Part shown: piece by piece, positions 1-14,098 of the stretch | How positions within the stretch are numbered: the first letter of the stretch is position 1 | Layout of the letters: every line of letters begins with the position of its first letter | From: Enoplosus armatus | Lineage: Eukaryota; Chordata; Actinopteri; Centrarchiformes; Enoplosidae | NCBI RefSeq assembly: GCF_043641665.1 | Contig: NC_092189.1 | Span: 12,740,833-12,804,832 of the forward strand | Length of the DNA stretch: 64,000 bases | Direction of reading: 5' to 3' | Made by a program: the position numbers and the translations under genes | Notes under the pieces: model-generated | Database searches by the model: none | Seen by the model: the letters and a program-made list of their open reading frames with translations, nothing else | What the model was told of the DNA's origin: nothing

Positions 1-811
1 TGGATTATTGTTTTATTTAGACAAAGTTCCTGTACAGCTGCTTGTTTTTACACATTTAACATTTGAGAAGTCTGGCTTCTTTTGTTAAGTGAACAAAAGA
101 TTTTTGAAGAAAAACATTTTATATTAGTTAATATTCCTCAAAGTAAGGTTTAGAACAAATTTACGTGAGTATTGAGGCTGATGAAACAAGTGTGTGTTTT
201 AATCAAGCCCCCAGGAACAGTGCTGGTCTGTGAGGTGATTTTGATGTAATGGTTGTAAATACATTAATACATTTTGTGTAGTGTCACAAAAAACTCTGGT
301 ACAACTCTTTGTAATATCAGAGTTTGATCCAATAGGTCCAGTAAAAGTGGGAAAGTCTTGAAGAGCCTTATCATGAAATTATTTTGTGCCACTCAGTCTC
401 TATGGGACATGTGGAAGCACGAACGCATTATCCAGTTTTTCTCAATATATCCTCAGATTTAACAAATGAGAGGTTGAAGGTTGTTGGGAGAGCATGGTTG
501 AAAAATGCAGTAATAAAAGAGTTGGTGGTTTTTTTAAGTAAGACTGTATGTGTGTGGTGGGTAGTGGGGGGGTCTGTGTTTATTATGATTAAATGAGCTG
601 AGCAACAACAAATCTGCCAAAACTGTAATGAGGAGTCGAGAAACACTCAACAGGCCTGATGAGGACACTGAGACACACACACATTCACACACAAACAGGC
701 CACTTCTGCACAAACTCATGATTTTTATGCATTTACACATCTGCTCACACATGTTCTCCTATCTAAACAATGCCTTAATCCAGGCTGACAAACACGCTGA
801 TGAACTGTAGT

Positions 812-870
<59 letters not shown>

Positions 871-1460
871 GACTCTCTGGGCTCTAATTGGCTGTAATAA
901 CCTTATGGACAGGCAGATATCCAGGTGCGTAAACTCTGTTTCCCACAGAGTCTCATTCTCTACCCTGCACACACTCGCACACCACAATCACTTCCACATG
1001 TGTGTGTACTACTAGGACAGTGCCTGTGTATGTGTGTGTGATTGACCATGTGTTTGTCGCTGTGTGTGAGTGTGTGTCCTTTCCAGTTGTAAGCAGGCCT
1101 GCAGGATAAATAAACAGGCTGATTGTCCGCAGCGGTTTGGAGGGGAGGAGGACAGAGAGGGCGGATGGATTACATTCACCTCCAGTGTTCCCATGAGGCC
1201 TCAGCGGCGGGCGCGCTTATAATTGCGTTGTGATTAATTAGCCCTCCATCCCTTGACCCCCTTTTAGAGGGTGTTTTTCCAAGCTTTGACCCATGCAGTG
1301 CCAGTGTGTTACTGTCTTACTAACTTGAAGCCGCCTTCTTTGTCCATTTTTTCTTTTCATTTCCTCCCCTGCTCTTTTCATCACTTCCTCTCCTGTCAAC
1401 TTCATTTTCTGCTTTTGTCTCCCCACCTCTCTGCTCCCCCTCTTACCTTTTGTCCATCAG
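1..1460. other. Upstream intron or flank of ssrp1, no exon recognised
   Basis: SSRP1 proteins have about 80 residues before the first exon seen here, so at least one more coding exon must lie upstream. I could not find it in these 1460 bases. The stretch is AT-rich at the left and holds a CA microsatellite (813-869) with scattered TG-rich sequence. Short open frames across it are low complexity and show no family resemblance. It is most likely intron sequence of ssrp1. Confidence 0.6.
813..869. repeat. (CA)n microsatellite
   Basis: An uninterrupted run of about 28 CA units. It lies in the presumed upstream intron of ssrp1. Confidence 0.97.
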
Positions 1461-4400
1461 GACTTTGAGAAGATCGCTGAGTTTTTTAAGGCTAACTACA
1501 AGGTGGAGCTGATGGAGAAGGACATGTGTGTGAAGGGATGGAACTGGGGAACAGCCAAGTTCTCAGGTGAAAATACACCAACCAAGCAACCAAAATGTCC
1601 TACTGGAAGATTAGTTTTGGCACAGGGTCACTGTAGTAACGTATGTATCTATAAAATGTCAGAAAATTGTTAAAAATGCAACCAGCAGTCTTAAGATAAT
1701 CAATTTACTATCTTATATGAAGAAAAGCATCCCGTCCTCACATTTGACAACCAGCATGTTTGCTGTTTTTGCTTGAAAAATGCCTAAACGATAAATTGAA
1801 AATAGTTGCCTATTAATTATCTGTCAAACAACTTTTTAGTTATCAAACCATTCGTTTCAGCTGTAATTAATACAATGTTCTGAAAATTAAGAGCAGGTGA
1901 AGATTAGCAGCTAGGGTGCCAAGATCAGTTTTTTCTCAATGATTGTACTTTATATTTATCGTACACCCAAATGATCAGTTCTCATTCGTTCTCAGTATTT
2001 AGAGAATTTGGAAAGTCTTTATGCCAGGCTGAGCTGAATAATAGCACCTCAGTAAAATAGAAAGAAGATTATTTAATAGTAATATTAATTAATTAAAATT
2101 CATAGATTTTAAAGATTTAAAAGATGAGCTGCCGCTGACATAAGGTTTTCCTGTTTCTCACTCCCTCTCCCACCGCAGGGCCACAGTTGTCATTTGATGT
2201 AAATGACAATACAGCATTCGAGATCCCACTGTCCAACGTGTCCCAGTGCGCCACGGGGAAGAACGAAGTCACTCTGGAGTTTCACCAGAATGACGACACC
2301 GAGGTCTCCCTCATGGAGGTCCGATTCTACGTCCCGCCCAGCCAGGCAGATGAGCGACAAGACCCTGTGGAGGTGAGGAAGGATGGGCTGCTTCCCTTTG
2401 TACTAGTAGTTATTTCTCCATAAAGCGCTATGTTTGTTTTTTAATCTACGTTGATAATAGTGCTAAAAGTGTGTGTTTTCCTACAGGCGTTTGCCGAGAG
2501 TGTGTTGTCTAAGGCTGATGTGATCCAGGCCACAGGAGACGCTGTGTGTATCTTCAAAGAGCTGCAGTGTCTTACGCCCAGAGGAAGGTAGATGATCAAC
2601 ACCCAAAACAAAGTCACTTCCTCGTTTGTGTTATCCCATCAATTGAAAACTAAGCCTGAAATTCATATACAACATAACAAAGCAGTGTTTGCATGAGAAG
2701 CCACACTGTAGTTAGATGTCCAAACATGACAGGGTTAGTGCTCAGCTGCAGTACTGTTGTTTACACCATTCACCAGTAGTTAAAAATTTTGCTTGACTGC
2801 TCTCTCATTTCTCTTTTTTCCTCACTTAGATATGATATCCGTATCTACCCGACTTTCCTTCACCTCCATGGTAAGACCTTTGACTACAAGATTCCCTACA
2901 CCACCGTCCTCCGTCTGTTCCTGCTGCCACATAAGGATCAGAGGCAGATGTTCTTTGTGGTAAGTGGACTTTTGTTTTTTTTGTTGCTCTAATAAGCATT
3001 TCCCCCCCCTTGCTGTTTCTCTTGTTCCTTCTCACACTCTCTCTCTGTTTGTCATTTTTGTGTTGTCTTAATAGATCAGTCTGGATCCTCCCATCAAGCA
3101 AGGTCAGACGCGTTATCACTTTCTCATCCTGCTCTTCTCCAAGGAAGAGGACATCAACCTCACCCTCAACATGAGCGAGTGAGTATATGACAGTAAAGGA
3201 CACCATGATTATATGGGCTGCGTGTAGCCAAGTGCAAAATGAGCCTGTTACATTTGTAAGACAAGCTCTGTGTGTGTTCAACACTCACTTTCTGATGTTA
3301 TACAGTGTGTATCCACTAGAGGGAAGCAAATATCTGAAGGAGTCATTTTCAACTTCCTCTGTTCTTTGCATTGTTTCTTACAAACACCAGAAAGTGTTAA
3401 ATTTCAAGATAGTAATTCTGTCTTCTTTTCCTCTGTGTCTAACAGGGAGGACGTGGAGCGCCGTTTTGAGGGCAAACTCAGTAAAAACATGTCAGGGTCT
3501 CTGTATGAGATGGTCAGCAGGGTGATGAAGGCCCTGGTCAACCGCAAGATCACTGTGCCTGGAAACTTCCAGGGGTAAGCACCTAATAAGACATACAAAA
3601 CACATTTTCTTTAATATACTTAATCAAATCCTGTTAAACGTGCCCCATTCTTCAACAGTCACTCCGGCGCCCAGTGCATCACCTGCTCCTACAAGGCGTC
3701 CTCAGGCCTCCTCTATCCCCTGGAGAGGGGCTTCATCTATGTCCACAAGCCCCCCGTGCACCTGCGCTTCGAGGAGATCTCCTGCGTCAACTTCGCCCGA
3801 GGCACCACCACAACCCGATCCTTTGATTTTGAGATCGAGACCAAGCAGGGAAATCAGTACACCTTCAGCAGCATCGAGAGGTGAGGACGCCACACGCAGA
3901 AGCTCTGTCACTTTTTCATGCACACTAGCATCCCGGTTTGGACTTTCATCCTGGTTTTGATTAGGATGGATCACAGAGGAACCTGGTTATTCATACTCCC
4001 ATATAATTTATTCAAACATTATCTAGGTTTCTGATTGTTACGTCAGTGTAGGCTCATTTCTCTAACACTTTGACATCCCAACCACCGTGTCATGTCCCCC
4101 CTGAGTTAATTCAGCAGATAAGGAAAAAGCCACTTAGGTTTCTGGCTGCCTGGACTCTGCTGCATGCACCACTTTGCTGGTTTGGCATCTCCATCTTATC
4201 ACAGTAATGGAACATAAGAGCAACAAGTGATAACAATCATCCTCTGCATTAGTGTTGCTAGAGTTTCATATTGTACTACCTTCTACGTGACGCAGCTGCA
4301 CACATGGGGCATTCAGAAACCTGGAGATGGTGTTTACATGTCAGAGTCTTCCAGTTAATCTAATATATTCCAGTTTCTCAAAACAAGAATACAAGCTAAT

Positions 4401-7400
4401 CTGGGTTTTTGAAACCAGGATATAACCAGTTTGATTGTATAACATTTTGCTATTAACCCCAAACTAAAATAAGGCTTGTTAAATATCCAGGCAACATCTA
4501 ACCAGAAGTTCAGCCAGCTAATCAGCAGAATCTTAAAGTGGCCATACTGTAATTAATCCATACAGGCATTTAAAAAGTAAAAGGATGCGTTATGTGCTGA
4601 TTTATATGTAGTGAATTTCAGCCAAAATAACTCGATCTTCTTTCCTTTAGAGAAGAGTACGGCAAACTGTTTGACTTCGTTAACGCCAAGAAGCTCAACA
4701 TCAAGAACAGAGGGTTCAAAGAGGTAACTCATTTTGTCATTTAGACATCTCCCAGTTTGTAAGCAAAGATATTACATGAGTTTTGTCAGACTTCCATCCC
4801 AGATATTGATGCTTGTTGCCCTTCTCCTGTGTGTCTTGTCCTTGTAACCCTGTAGAAGAAGGTGGGTATGGTCATGGGCGTCACGTGTGAACTAGACACT
4901 TGATTTTATCGGTGTGGAGTGATTTCTGCTTGCATGGCGTGCTGCTGTTGTGTGTGTGTGTGGAGGATTGTGTCCTATTATCTTGATTTCGGTTGGACGT
5001 TACCAATAAGATTGGTGGTAAATCTGATAAATCCTGAGTGATTTATGACTAATCATGGGACATAGGGGTGAAGGAGTGTGTTACTGATAACTAAGTGAGT
5101 GAGTGTGTGCGTTTGTTTGCATCGTGCTGACTAATGTGTGGCCCGGGGGCTTTTGGTGTGCTTTAACACTCGACACAGCTGTCGCCATGGCCACTGCCTA
5201 ACACAGGCAGTGCTGATTGCATTACCCATGATGCTGTCTGTTGACATATGCAAGTTCCTGGTCTGTCTGACAACACAGTCGAAACCCCAACTCTGTTTCA
5301 CTGGTAACGAGGCCACCTGTTGCCATGGTGACAGGGTCAGTAGAGTAGGTCAATGACAATGAATGGGCCTGCTCTCCATTTCCTGTTAGTGTTTTAATAC
5401 GAGCCTTCCTGACTTGTCTTCTGTTCGTCCCCTGGCAGATATTGATATTGATGCATGGAGATTGGAAAGACCATGTGGGAGGAGAAAATAGCTTGGTTTT
5501 TGCCTAAGATAACAATACAGTAGAACCAGCCTCATCACGTCAGATGTCGCACTGAACGCGTGACACTATGTTTTCGTCTGCTAACAGAACCGATAGTGTC
5601 GTGGTGTGAAATTCTTCTTTTTACTCTTGGGTGACGTCTTTGTGAAAGAAACTTGGCACAAATAAAGAGGATCAGGTAGCCTTATATAGATTATATCAGG
5701 ATATTTGGAGGCTTATGATCAAATCTCACAAAAGTGCACCTGCTCATGAACATTCATCAGATGTTCATCAGGCAGCTATTAGTAATTTACTACAAGTTGG
5801 TGCAGTTTGCTGAATCTGACTTGAACACTCCTATGAGCAAGCATCACGGAAAAAAGTATCAGAGATAAAGGTTAAGTATCAAAATGAAAGGACAATAATC
5901 GACTATATTATTATTGGTGGATTAATCATTTAAGTCCTATTTTAAGTAAAAATCCAAAATAGTTGCAGCTTTCAGCTTCTCAAGTGAGGGTTGTGCAAAA
6001 CAAGCAATTTGAAAACATACTTTGGGCTCTGTGAAGTTGTGATTGGCATTTTTCAGTATTTTGTTACAATTTATTGACTAAATGATTAATCGATTATGAA
6101 AGTGACCTTTACCTGACTGTTGGTAAGTGATGGAAGACTCTCTTATGGCTGTGCTGTATTGTGGGTAGTGTCGGTTTTGACTGTGCAGTTTACTTTCAGG
6201 GCATGAAGGGTAAAATTGACGAGTACAGCGACTCAGACGACGACCAGCACGATGCCTACCTGGAGAGGATGAAGGCTGAGGGCAAGATCAGAGAGGAGGG
6301 CAACGACAGCGACGAATCGGATGGCGAGAGCGGTGAGTAACCGTCTCAGTATGACAGAACCAGGCCATGCATGATGAGTTCTGGCGATCAGTAGGTTTGA
6401 CCATCCTGTTTCACTTTTTAGATGAGTCGTTTAACCCGGGAGAAGAAGATGATGACATTGCAGAAGAGTGAGTGACTTTTTCTTAAAATTGTTTGTTTTG
6501 AGTCTGTTCACCTTTTCCTTGGGAATAAAATGCTTGATTTCTGTTACCATCAGCTCTTTTTTTCTGTCACCCTGGCTTCTTTCACCCAGCTGACGTAACT
6601 TTCCCCATTTCCTGTCCTGTTTCTCCACCTTTGTCAATCAGGTACGACAGCAATGCCTCAGCAAGCGACAGCAGCGACGATGGGGACGAAAGCGAAGATG
6701 AGAGCGCAAAGAAGAAGAAGGTCAAGAAAGCCAAAGTGGTGAAGGAGAAAAAAGAGAGGAAACCACGCAAAGAGGTGAGAGAGCAGTTGGGACAGGAAGA
6801 AAGCATGAGAAATATTAGGTTGAAAGAAGATGAGATTCAAGCCGCAATTTTTTTCCTTTTTTCCAGAAAGATGCCTCTACTATTGCAATCAGAAGTACAG
6901 TAGATATAAATATGTATAATTGCACACATTTACCCATCGATTTCTTTCCTTTCTTCAATCTGTGTAGAAGAAGCAGAAAGATACCGGCGGCCCCAAGAGG
7001 CCAATGAGTGCCTACATGCTGTGGCTAAACTCAAGCCGTGAGCGAATCAAGTCGGAGAACCCGGGCATCTCCATCACAGAGATTTCCAAGAAGGCCGGAG
7101 AGATGTGGAGACAACTGGGCAAAGAAGATAAGGAGGTGAGGCAGGAGGAGGAGGAGGAGGAGAGAATTTGCTTTAGTTTTACTCCTCTGCCCTCACAACA
7201 CTAGATATTTAACTTTGTGCACAATTACACATTGTGTTCAGAGAGTACAGCTGTGACCATAGAATGATATGAGAGCATGAATTATGCAAGCTGTAGGTAT
7301 GATTTTCATTGGGATAGATTTGATATAATTGATATATTATAATATAAAGATTTTTTTTTTTTTCTCTGCAGTCAATGTGTCTGACTAACCTAAACACATA

Positions 7401-9629
7401 AATAAAGTAGACTTTTAAATCGCTTTTTATGGAATTTAAACAAGTTGTGTTTGACAGGTCAAATTCATATAAACGCTGAGGTTTGCTCTCAAAATAATTT
7501 TCTCCACATTGATCGCAGTCAATGTCACTCTTATGCTGGAGACTTTGCTCTCAAAGTTGTGTGAGAACAAGTTTTGGGGTTTACATGTTAAGACTATTAC
7601 CTGTGTATTTTGGACACTGCTGGAAACTCGTTCCACTCATGAAGAGTATCTTGTAATAGGTACATTTTTAAATCAGGAAAAATAAGTGCGACTGATGTAA
7701 TGTATAAAGGGTGTATAGCTGAATTTAGGCGTTTACAACTAGTTGAAATTACCTGATGTATTTGTCTTGTCACCTAAATGGGCAAATACATTTATTACAG
7801 CTTTGCCAGCCAACATGCCTCAGAATTGTTTGTCAGGACGGAGCCACCACTTATCATCGTCTTATTTTTTGGGTCACAAACGTATGCCTGTATTAAACTG
7901 TCTAAATACATTTAGTCTTAGAAAGCAAGGAAATAAAACAGTTTTGTGACTCAAAGAACAGCAGATGTGATAGTTTCTTTACATTTGTGCCACATTGAAC
8001 TTGTGCTGTGCAGATCAGTATTTCAACAAACCCAGACAAACCAATGATATGTGCAGTCTTGGCCCATAAGGTTTTTTTTCATTCCTCTCTTCCTTTACAC
8101 TTCTCTGTTTCCTTCAGGAGTGGGAAACAAAGGCAGGAGAGGCGAAGAGGCAGTATGACAAAGCAAAGAAAGAGTACAAAGAGAGCGGCGGAGCACCAAC
8201 CTCCAGTTCCAAGAAGTAAGGCTTGTGACACACAAACTCATATTGTTGTTTTCTCTTGATACAGCTAGTCTGAAATCTGACTTTTTTCTCCCCACCCTTC
8301 ACCCTTTTAGGGAGAGCAAAAAATCATCTGGTGGTAAGAAGGAGGAAAAGAAGAGGAAGTCTGCTGGGGGAGATAAGGACAAGGAGCGAGGAGGAGGCAA
8401 CGACAGCTTCAAGAGTCGAGAGTTCATCGAGACCAGCGAGGAGAGTTCGTCAGACTCTGACCACAAGAGCAAGTCCAAGAGGAAGAAGGTAAAGCCAGTA
8501 ATACAATGAATGTGGTGAACATCAGACAGGCTGCAGCAGGATCCATTATCAGATTCATACTCGTCTGTGTGTTTCACCATCTGTTTTCTGGATATGTCTA
8601 TCAATTTGATTGATATTTGAATGATACATGCATTGGAGAGGAATATCGTTGTCCACCACTTCCATGCATTAAAGGTCACTGCAGAGGTTGTTCTGAGTGA
8701 CGTAGCGGACATAAAGTATAAACAAAAAGACAAAGTTTGCACTTCTAAATAGATGTGGCAGAATTAAACTCTAGTTAAGTAAAAAATACACAAAAAATAA
8801 AGATAGCTCTGAAAGAATGAGCTGCAGTGAGAACCAAGTTTATTTTCAAATGTGTGTTGTGTTTGAGCGTATTGGGACGTCCAAATCAACTAATGGTAGG
8901 AGGAGGAAAGAGAGGACTTTTTAAATAAGGTAGCCGGCAGGTCTGATTGTGGGACAGCTGCAGAAAGAAAAGAGAACGGATTGGAGAGGACTTGTGATCA
9001 GTCACAGGTAAGAAATAGAGAGGGAAAGAGAGACGGCAATAGAGAACTGATTGTCTGAGAGACATGGTGAGTGCTCGGTGTCTCTGCTATATTACATAGC
9101 AAAATGCACCACTAATCTCTATTCCTATTAGTTGAGTGTGTTTTAGAAATTCTTCATATGTATAACGCAGCTGTTACTTATCGGCTGACACACACCGATA
9201 GAGATGTATCTGTGATGAATTTTGAAATCAGGCTCCATCGAGAGCTAGACTGAGGATATGAAATTATAGATCATTATAATTATAGAAAACAAGACCAAAA
9301 TTTGTAATACAAGTAAATGAACGACTGTATTTTTAATTTGATTGCATCTGGTATTTGTTGGCATGTAGCCATGTTAATAGAGGGATAAAACCCTCCCAAG
9401 TTGTGCGTTACACGAATCTAATGGATGACAACTCGTCAGGTGTTCCCTCAGTATCACTCACATCTAGGTATTTTAACTTAATCTCGTATAACAGAGGGAA
9501 TAAAAACCATCTTGTCTTTATTATACGTTACACACTCATACTAACCCCCTTTTTTTATTTAAGGAGGAATCAGATGAGGAGGAAGAGGCTGTGTCCACAC
9601 CTGCGAGCTCAGAGGAAGAGTCAGACTAA
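1461..9629 (+). CDS. ssrp1: FACT complex subunit SSRP1 (5' end missing)
   Basis: Structure-specific recognition protein 1 is the HMG-box subunit of FACT, which with SPT16 loosens and rebuilds nucleosomes during transcription and replication in the nucleus. Fifteen exons are readable: 1461-1566, 2179-2372, 2487-2587, 2830-2959, 3075-3178, 3446-3574, 3659-3880, 4651-4723, 6200-6332, 6422-6467, 6642-6774, 6968-7135, 8118-8215, 8311-8488 and 9564-9629. They give 626 residues; with about 80 missing N-terminal residues this fits the roughly 709 of human SSRP1. The PH-like and middle domains come first (segments [49 protein letters not shown]). An acidic Asp/Glu/Ser region follows (6200-6700), then a basic stretch, an HMG box beginning [20 protein letters not shown] in exon 6968-7135, and a charged Ser-rich tail ending SSEEESD. 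Family assignment is certain. Teleost a/b paralogue status is not resolved. Confidence 0.97.
1640..1870. repeat. Degenerate dispersed teleost repeat (ATCGATTA-type family)
   Basis: Intronic fragment with segments such as TGTCAGAAAATTGTTAAAAA and TTGCTTGAAAAATG. The latter recurs near 56490. The family is present in several introns of this window (5895-6110, 38880-38940, 45950-46140, 53120-53300, 54480-54700, 56240-56600). It is non-coding. Confidence 0.55.
4856..4861 (+). other. Possible 6-nt microexon in ssrp1
   Basis: A pyrimidine-rich stretch runs into CCCTGTAG, followed by AAGAAG and then a donor-like GTGGGT. The flanking intron is phase 0 (after codon GAG at 4723, before GGC at 6200), so including it would add Lys-Lys without shifting the frame. 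Nothing proves it is used. Confidence 0.25.
4862..6199. other. Large ssrp1 intron segment with repeat copy
   Basis: Intron between the middle domain and the acidic region. It contains a degenerate copy of the dispersed repeat at about 5895-6110 (GACTAAATGATTAATCGATT is recognisable). No exon-like coding sequence was seen apart from the possible microexon at 4856-4861. Confidence 0.6.
8489..9563. other. Last ssrp1 intron
   Basis: The intron precedes the 66-nt final exon. It is AT-rich and contains no recognised gene. The open frame that runs through it into the last exon is in a different frame from the SSRP1 tail and resembles no protein I know. Confidence 0.6.
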
Positions 9630-10065
9630 ACACAAACACCTTTACCCGTCATACACACAAACCAAGGACCAAGCATTTACACACTCTGTGTTGAGATCAC
9701 ACAAGTGGACTGACAGACAAATCAGCAGACTTGAGTTGTGCTTTTTTTTTTCTTCAACACCTTCATCTTTTACATGTTTTGCTTTAAGAGTACGAACACA
9801 TCTTGTGACTCTGATAGCTTGTGTAATATTTGATCTTTGAGCGTGCTGTCCTCCTGCCTGCTCAGTGACATGGTGGTATACTGGTGTACCACTTTTGTGA
9901 GAATTCTTGAAGGTTGTAGTTTTATAGCACTGAGGAGTGTAGGAGTTATTAGTTGATCTAATGTGGATAAGGCAGAGAGAAGCAGATGTGAAGCCATTGT
10001 GTTTCTCCTAAAAACCACAGTCAAGAGTTTTGTTTGTGTTTTGCCATGTCATGTTTTCAACCTTG

Positions 10066-10071
10066 AATAAA
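10066..10071 (+). terminator. ssrp1 poly(A) signal
   Basis: AATAAA (within GAATAAATAAATGAAT) about 440 bases after the ssrp1 stop codon, followed by T-rich and GT-rich sequence. It is the first strong signal downstream. Confidence 0.7.
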
Positions 10072-11419
10072 TAAATGAATCATTTTTAATAAACCCTGAC
10101 TTTGCTGTTTGTTTTGTACACAACGTTTTGTATCCTGCTGCTTAGTGATTATAGAAACCAACAGCTTTAAATTGTTTGTTATGGTAGCTACTGAAGGAGG
10201 CCCTGCAAACCCGGAGTTCACCCACATGTTTTCACTTATTCTGGAGGAATTCAACCTTTTCTCAGGACAGTGTGGGCTTAATGGACATTGTCCTCATTCT
10301 TTTGTTGGCTTTGTTGCACCTGCCAGGGTGGGACTAATTAAAGCATCTTATTTGTACATGGAGTCTGGTGACCTCAAGTAATCCCTCTCACAGCTCTGCC
10401 CACATCCGACCTGAGAGGAGGCGCAAATAACTGTGTGGGAGAGCAGAGCCTGTTTAAACTATAGTCGAGACTTGAATAGAACGGAGCCACTGTTAATGCT
10501 ATTAACAGCTGTGCTTTTCCTGCTATATCAAGTCAGCATGTCTGCTGTTAAAATGTCCTGATGCTTTACAGTATATCACACATACTTGTATACTTAAAGT
10601 ATATTTTAAAATTTTGACCTGCAGTATGTCAGATCCTGTGGTGTTTTTGGCTTTACATGGAGATGGATTTTTTTTTATGGTGTGTATGGATGAATGAAAA
10701 TGGTTCCTCATTGAATCAGTAAAATTAACAATGTTCAATATGCTAAACTATCTTTTATCCGGGTGGTCTGCTTTAAGGCCTGCTCTCATGCCCTCCATGT
10801 GTAACCACAGGCCCTTATTTCTCACCGTATGAGGCGTATAAGGCTCCACTGTTGGAATCACGCTGCAGCTCAGGGAGATCTCTCCATATTACCTAGCAGA
10901 AGAAGAGCAAAAGCTCTTCCAGTAGTCTTACTCAGGAAAGTCCCATAGGATTCCTATCCACACTGGTGTTGTATATCAGGCCCATTTAACCAAGCAGGGT
11001 GGTTTTGGAGTGTGTGTTATCTGGGCAAGTTAGATGGCGACACTGGTGAATGTTTGAGAGACAGTGGTTTCAAATGGGGGGCCGAGGTCTAAGTACACAG
11101 TGGTTTGTAAAAGGGCTGCTATATTAGGGTTGAGCAGGGTGGTTTTTAAGAGCCAAACACTCCCGGATGTGTGGTTCGCTTCCACTTGGATAGTGTAGGT
11201 TTTCATGATAAGGTACTCTTTTCCCGCTGCAGTAAGACTGACCGGATGTCCTGAGAATGACCCCTAGCGTATATTGTCTGTCACACATTGTGACATTTTT
11301 GACATTAATTCCTTTTCCAGGGAGCCATTTGAATTGATTTTTGCTTAAAGATCTTACAAATCTCAATTTCACTGATTCCCACAAATGTTACACCTTCTTT
11401 TCGAACTGTTATTTTGAAT

Positions 11420-11570
11420 CATTCTGGGAAAACATCAGCATGCTAACAATGATAATGCTAACATGCTGATGTTTAGCAGGTATAAGGTTTACCATTTTCA
11501 CCATCTCAGCATGCTAACATTTGCTAATTAGCACTTAACACAAAGTACAGCGGAGACTGGTGGGAATAGT
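11420..11570. repeat. Dispersed teleost repeat (GCTAACATGCTGATGTTTAGC type)
   Basis: Repeated CAGCATGCTAACA motifs (about 11437 and 11507) and GCTAACATGCTGATGTTTAG are characteristic of a sequence scattered through percomorph genomes. Two nearby partial units suggest an internally repeated element. It is non-coding. Confidence 0.6.
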
Positions 11571-12203
11571 TTTGCAAAATATTGGACAAATTAAAATGTT
11601 GACCTGATTACAGTGCTTGATGAAAAGTCAGGGGATCAGCAAAGTCAAGATGCATCCACTTGGGAACTTGAGTGTTTGTACAAAGTTTATGGCAATCCAT
11701 CCAATAGTTGTTTCAGTTTGGACCAAAATGGTGGACCGGCCGTCAGTGCCATCACTAGAGCCAAAAACAAAGTCAAATTCAAGTACAACCAGCACTAACC
11801 GAGGAAGGGAGACTGTGGAGGCTCTCATTCGGGTTGTGGTGTGTTAATGTGTGAGGTTGTGTTCACGCGATCCTGGGCTGTTTGTGTGCTGGCATGTCCT
11901 AAATGAGGCGGTCAGAGACGGATTGAGTGTGAATGTGTTTACATGGATCGCTTCACTTTCACGATGGTTTCAGCTTTCACACAGAAATCCATCTGACGAT
12001 ATCGTATGTATAGCAATGCTTACATTAATCTTTGTGATAAACATTACAGTCACATGCAGCCTGAAAGATTGTGCGCTTGTTTGTACGTCCAAAGCATGCA
12101 TGTGTGTTTATGTGTATCTTGTCTTGTATTAGGTTACCATTAATTGACCACAAACATAATGGACCCACTTAAGAAATGACATTGTCTCTAGGCACATACA
12201 TCT

Positions 12204-12229
12204 ACACACACACACACACACACACACAC
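12204..12229. repeat. (CA)n microsatellite
   Basis: About 13 CA units in the ssrp1-p2rx3 intergenic region. Confidence 0.9.
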
Positions 12230-14098
12230 TGTCATTGCATCATTACATTATCTCCCTGATGTGAGAGGCAGTAATGCTGTCGGTGCTCATGAGTGTCTTG
12301 AGAAGTGGTCGTATCATATGTTCAATTATTGCAGAGTTGTCAATAATGCCACAGTTTGTAATTTATGACAGTGCTTTGAGACTCCAGCCTCTTATAGGGG
12401 GCCTGTAAGTATAGACTCAGATAATTTTTTTCTATACTGTTGATGAACAGAATCTTGTTTAACGGAGACCTATTGAACATATGAATTTGTCTGAGTGGTT
12501 ACATTTGAAGTTGTAACAAATTCAGAAGTTTTCACAGCTACTTTCAAGAACCCATAAATGGATCCCAGATGAACTTTGTCCTGATTGACTCCTGGTCTGT
12601 CCTGCCTGTAATGTTACAAATGGAAACCCCTCCTGGTTGTTGGTGTAGTCAATAGTCCTCAGATACATTTTTAAAAACTCTTTCTACAAAACATTTATTT
12701 ACATGTATTTTTAAAGCAACTTCCTCCAAAGTTTGCTAAACTTGATCTGAACAAGTCCGAACGACAGATTTTTTTTAGCCCAACACGATTGAAAATACGT
12801 TTTGGATAAGGATCAATGAATTGTGACAGATATGTGCTCTCTGTTGGACAAACTATGTAATTATGGCACGCTAATTCTACTTTTTTATCAGTCGGGCTCT
12901 TATCTGAACTCTTTATATGTGAGAGCTTCTGGTATATCAAAAGGTTAACTGTGGAACTGACCATAGCTGATAGTAGGGATGAACAGCCATTTTTTGGATA
13001 AATGTATTTTAAAACTGATGAAGAAAGGAGGATCTTGCTTTAAAAATGGCAATTAAGACGAAATTGCACCATGAAAAATACCATTTCACTTTGTAAAGGA
13101 ACCCATTAAAAGGTAAGGCACATTTTTAAATGGTTATAACTGATGAGTCAAAGAACCCAATAGGATGACGTCCCGAACCATAAAACAGCTTGATCTCAGA
13201 TGGAAACCACACAAAGGACCCAACTGATGTAGCAATAAACTTATATACTTGTATGTTGTTTAAGTAACAATCTTTTGGACGCCTCGCCAGAGTGAACAGA
13301 TGAAAACAAACCTTTTGAATAATTTTGTCCCGTTTATAGCAACGCCTGTTAAAGAGCCTGGCTGTGAAATAAACCAACAAAACAAACATGTAATGCAATG
13401 CACAAACCTGGCCATTATTTTTTTTTGTAACTTGCTGTTGAACAGCCTCAGATGTTGTGTCCTTTATGTTTCTGTGAGTGAAATTGGCAGGTTTGAGGGT
13501 TAGATTCCCTCTGAGTCACTAACACTGAAACATGAGTGAAGTGATGGTAGTGTTGCTTGCATTAGATAAAAGCATCCAAGAAATGTCAAAAACCCACTCA
13601 AAGGATGTCAGAAATGTGTCTGGGGCAAATGAAAATGGATGTATGGGATATTGATTAGTGGCCCTGAATGATCGTAGTACACAGCTGTAAAAAGCCAGAG
13701 ACGGCGAGAGGAAAGAGGCATGGGAGATGGGGATTTGTGGTGGAGAAAGAAAGAGAAAGAGGGAGGGACAGAGGGACACTTTCACATTTTCCTCTCGCTC
13801 ATTTGAGTAAAGGAAGGGGAGGTCCAGTTTGAGTCATAAACCAATGAAACAAAAACAGTGAGGGAGAGGAGAGAGACAAATCAGACATGCAATGAAGCTG
13901 ATGAACACAGGCCACACCAAGGAGTGAAAGACTGGACCAGCATAAAGGTTAACACCACGTTCCTCTTATCAGAATCTGGAGTGAGCTTCCTGGCGAACAA
14001 ACAGCTTCACCACCTCACTTCCCTGAAGGTATCTGTTGAGGCTGGACAGAAACTGCGCTTTTCCCTCAGACTCAGGAGGACCCGACCCGTTGCCACTC

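Larger units (their letters stand above)
10072..14098. other. Intergenic region ssrp1-p2rx3
   Basis: No gene recognised. It contains a dispersed repeat near 11410-11570, a short CA repeat at 12204-12229 and AT-rich sequence. The purine-rich stretch about 13680-13870 lies just upstream of the p2rx3 start and may include its promoter or 5' UTR, but no specific element is convincing. Confidence 0.6.

Noticed and set aside
2826..3284. 152-codon minus-strand open frame
   Set aside because: Antisense to two well-defined SSRP1 exons; no family resemblance.
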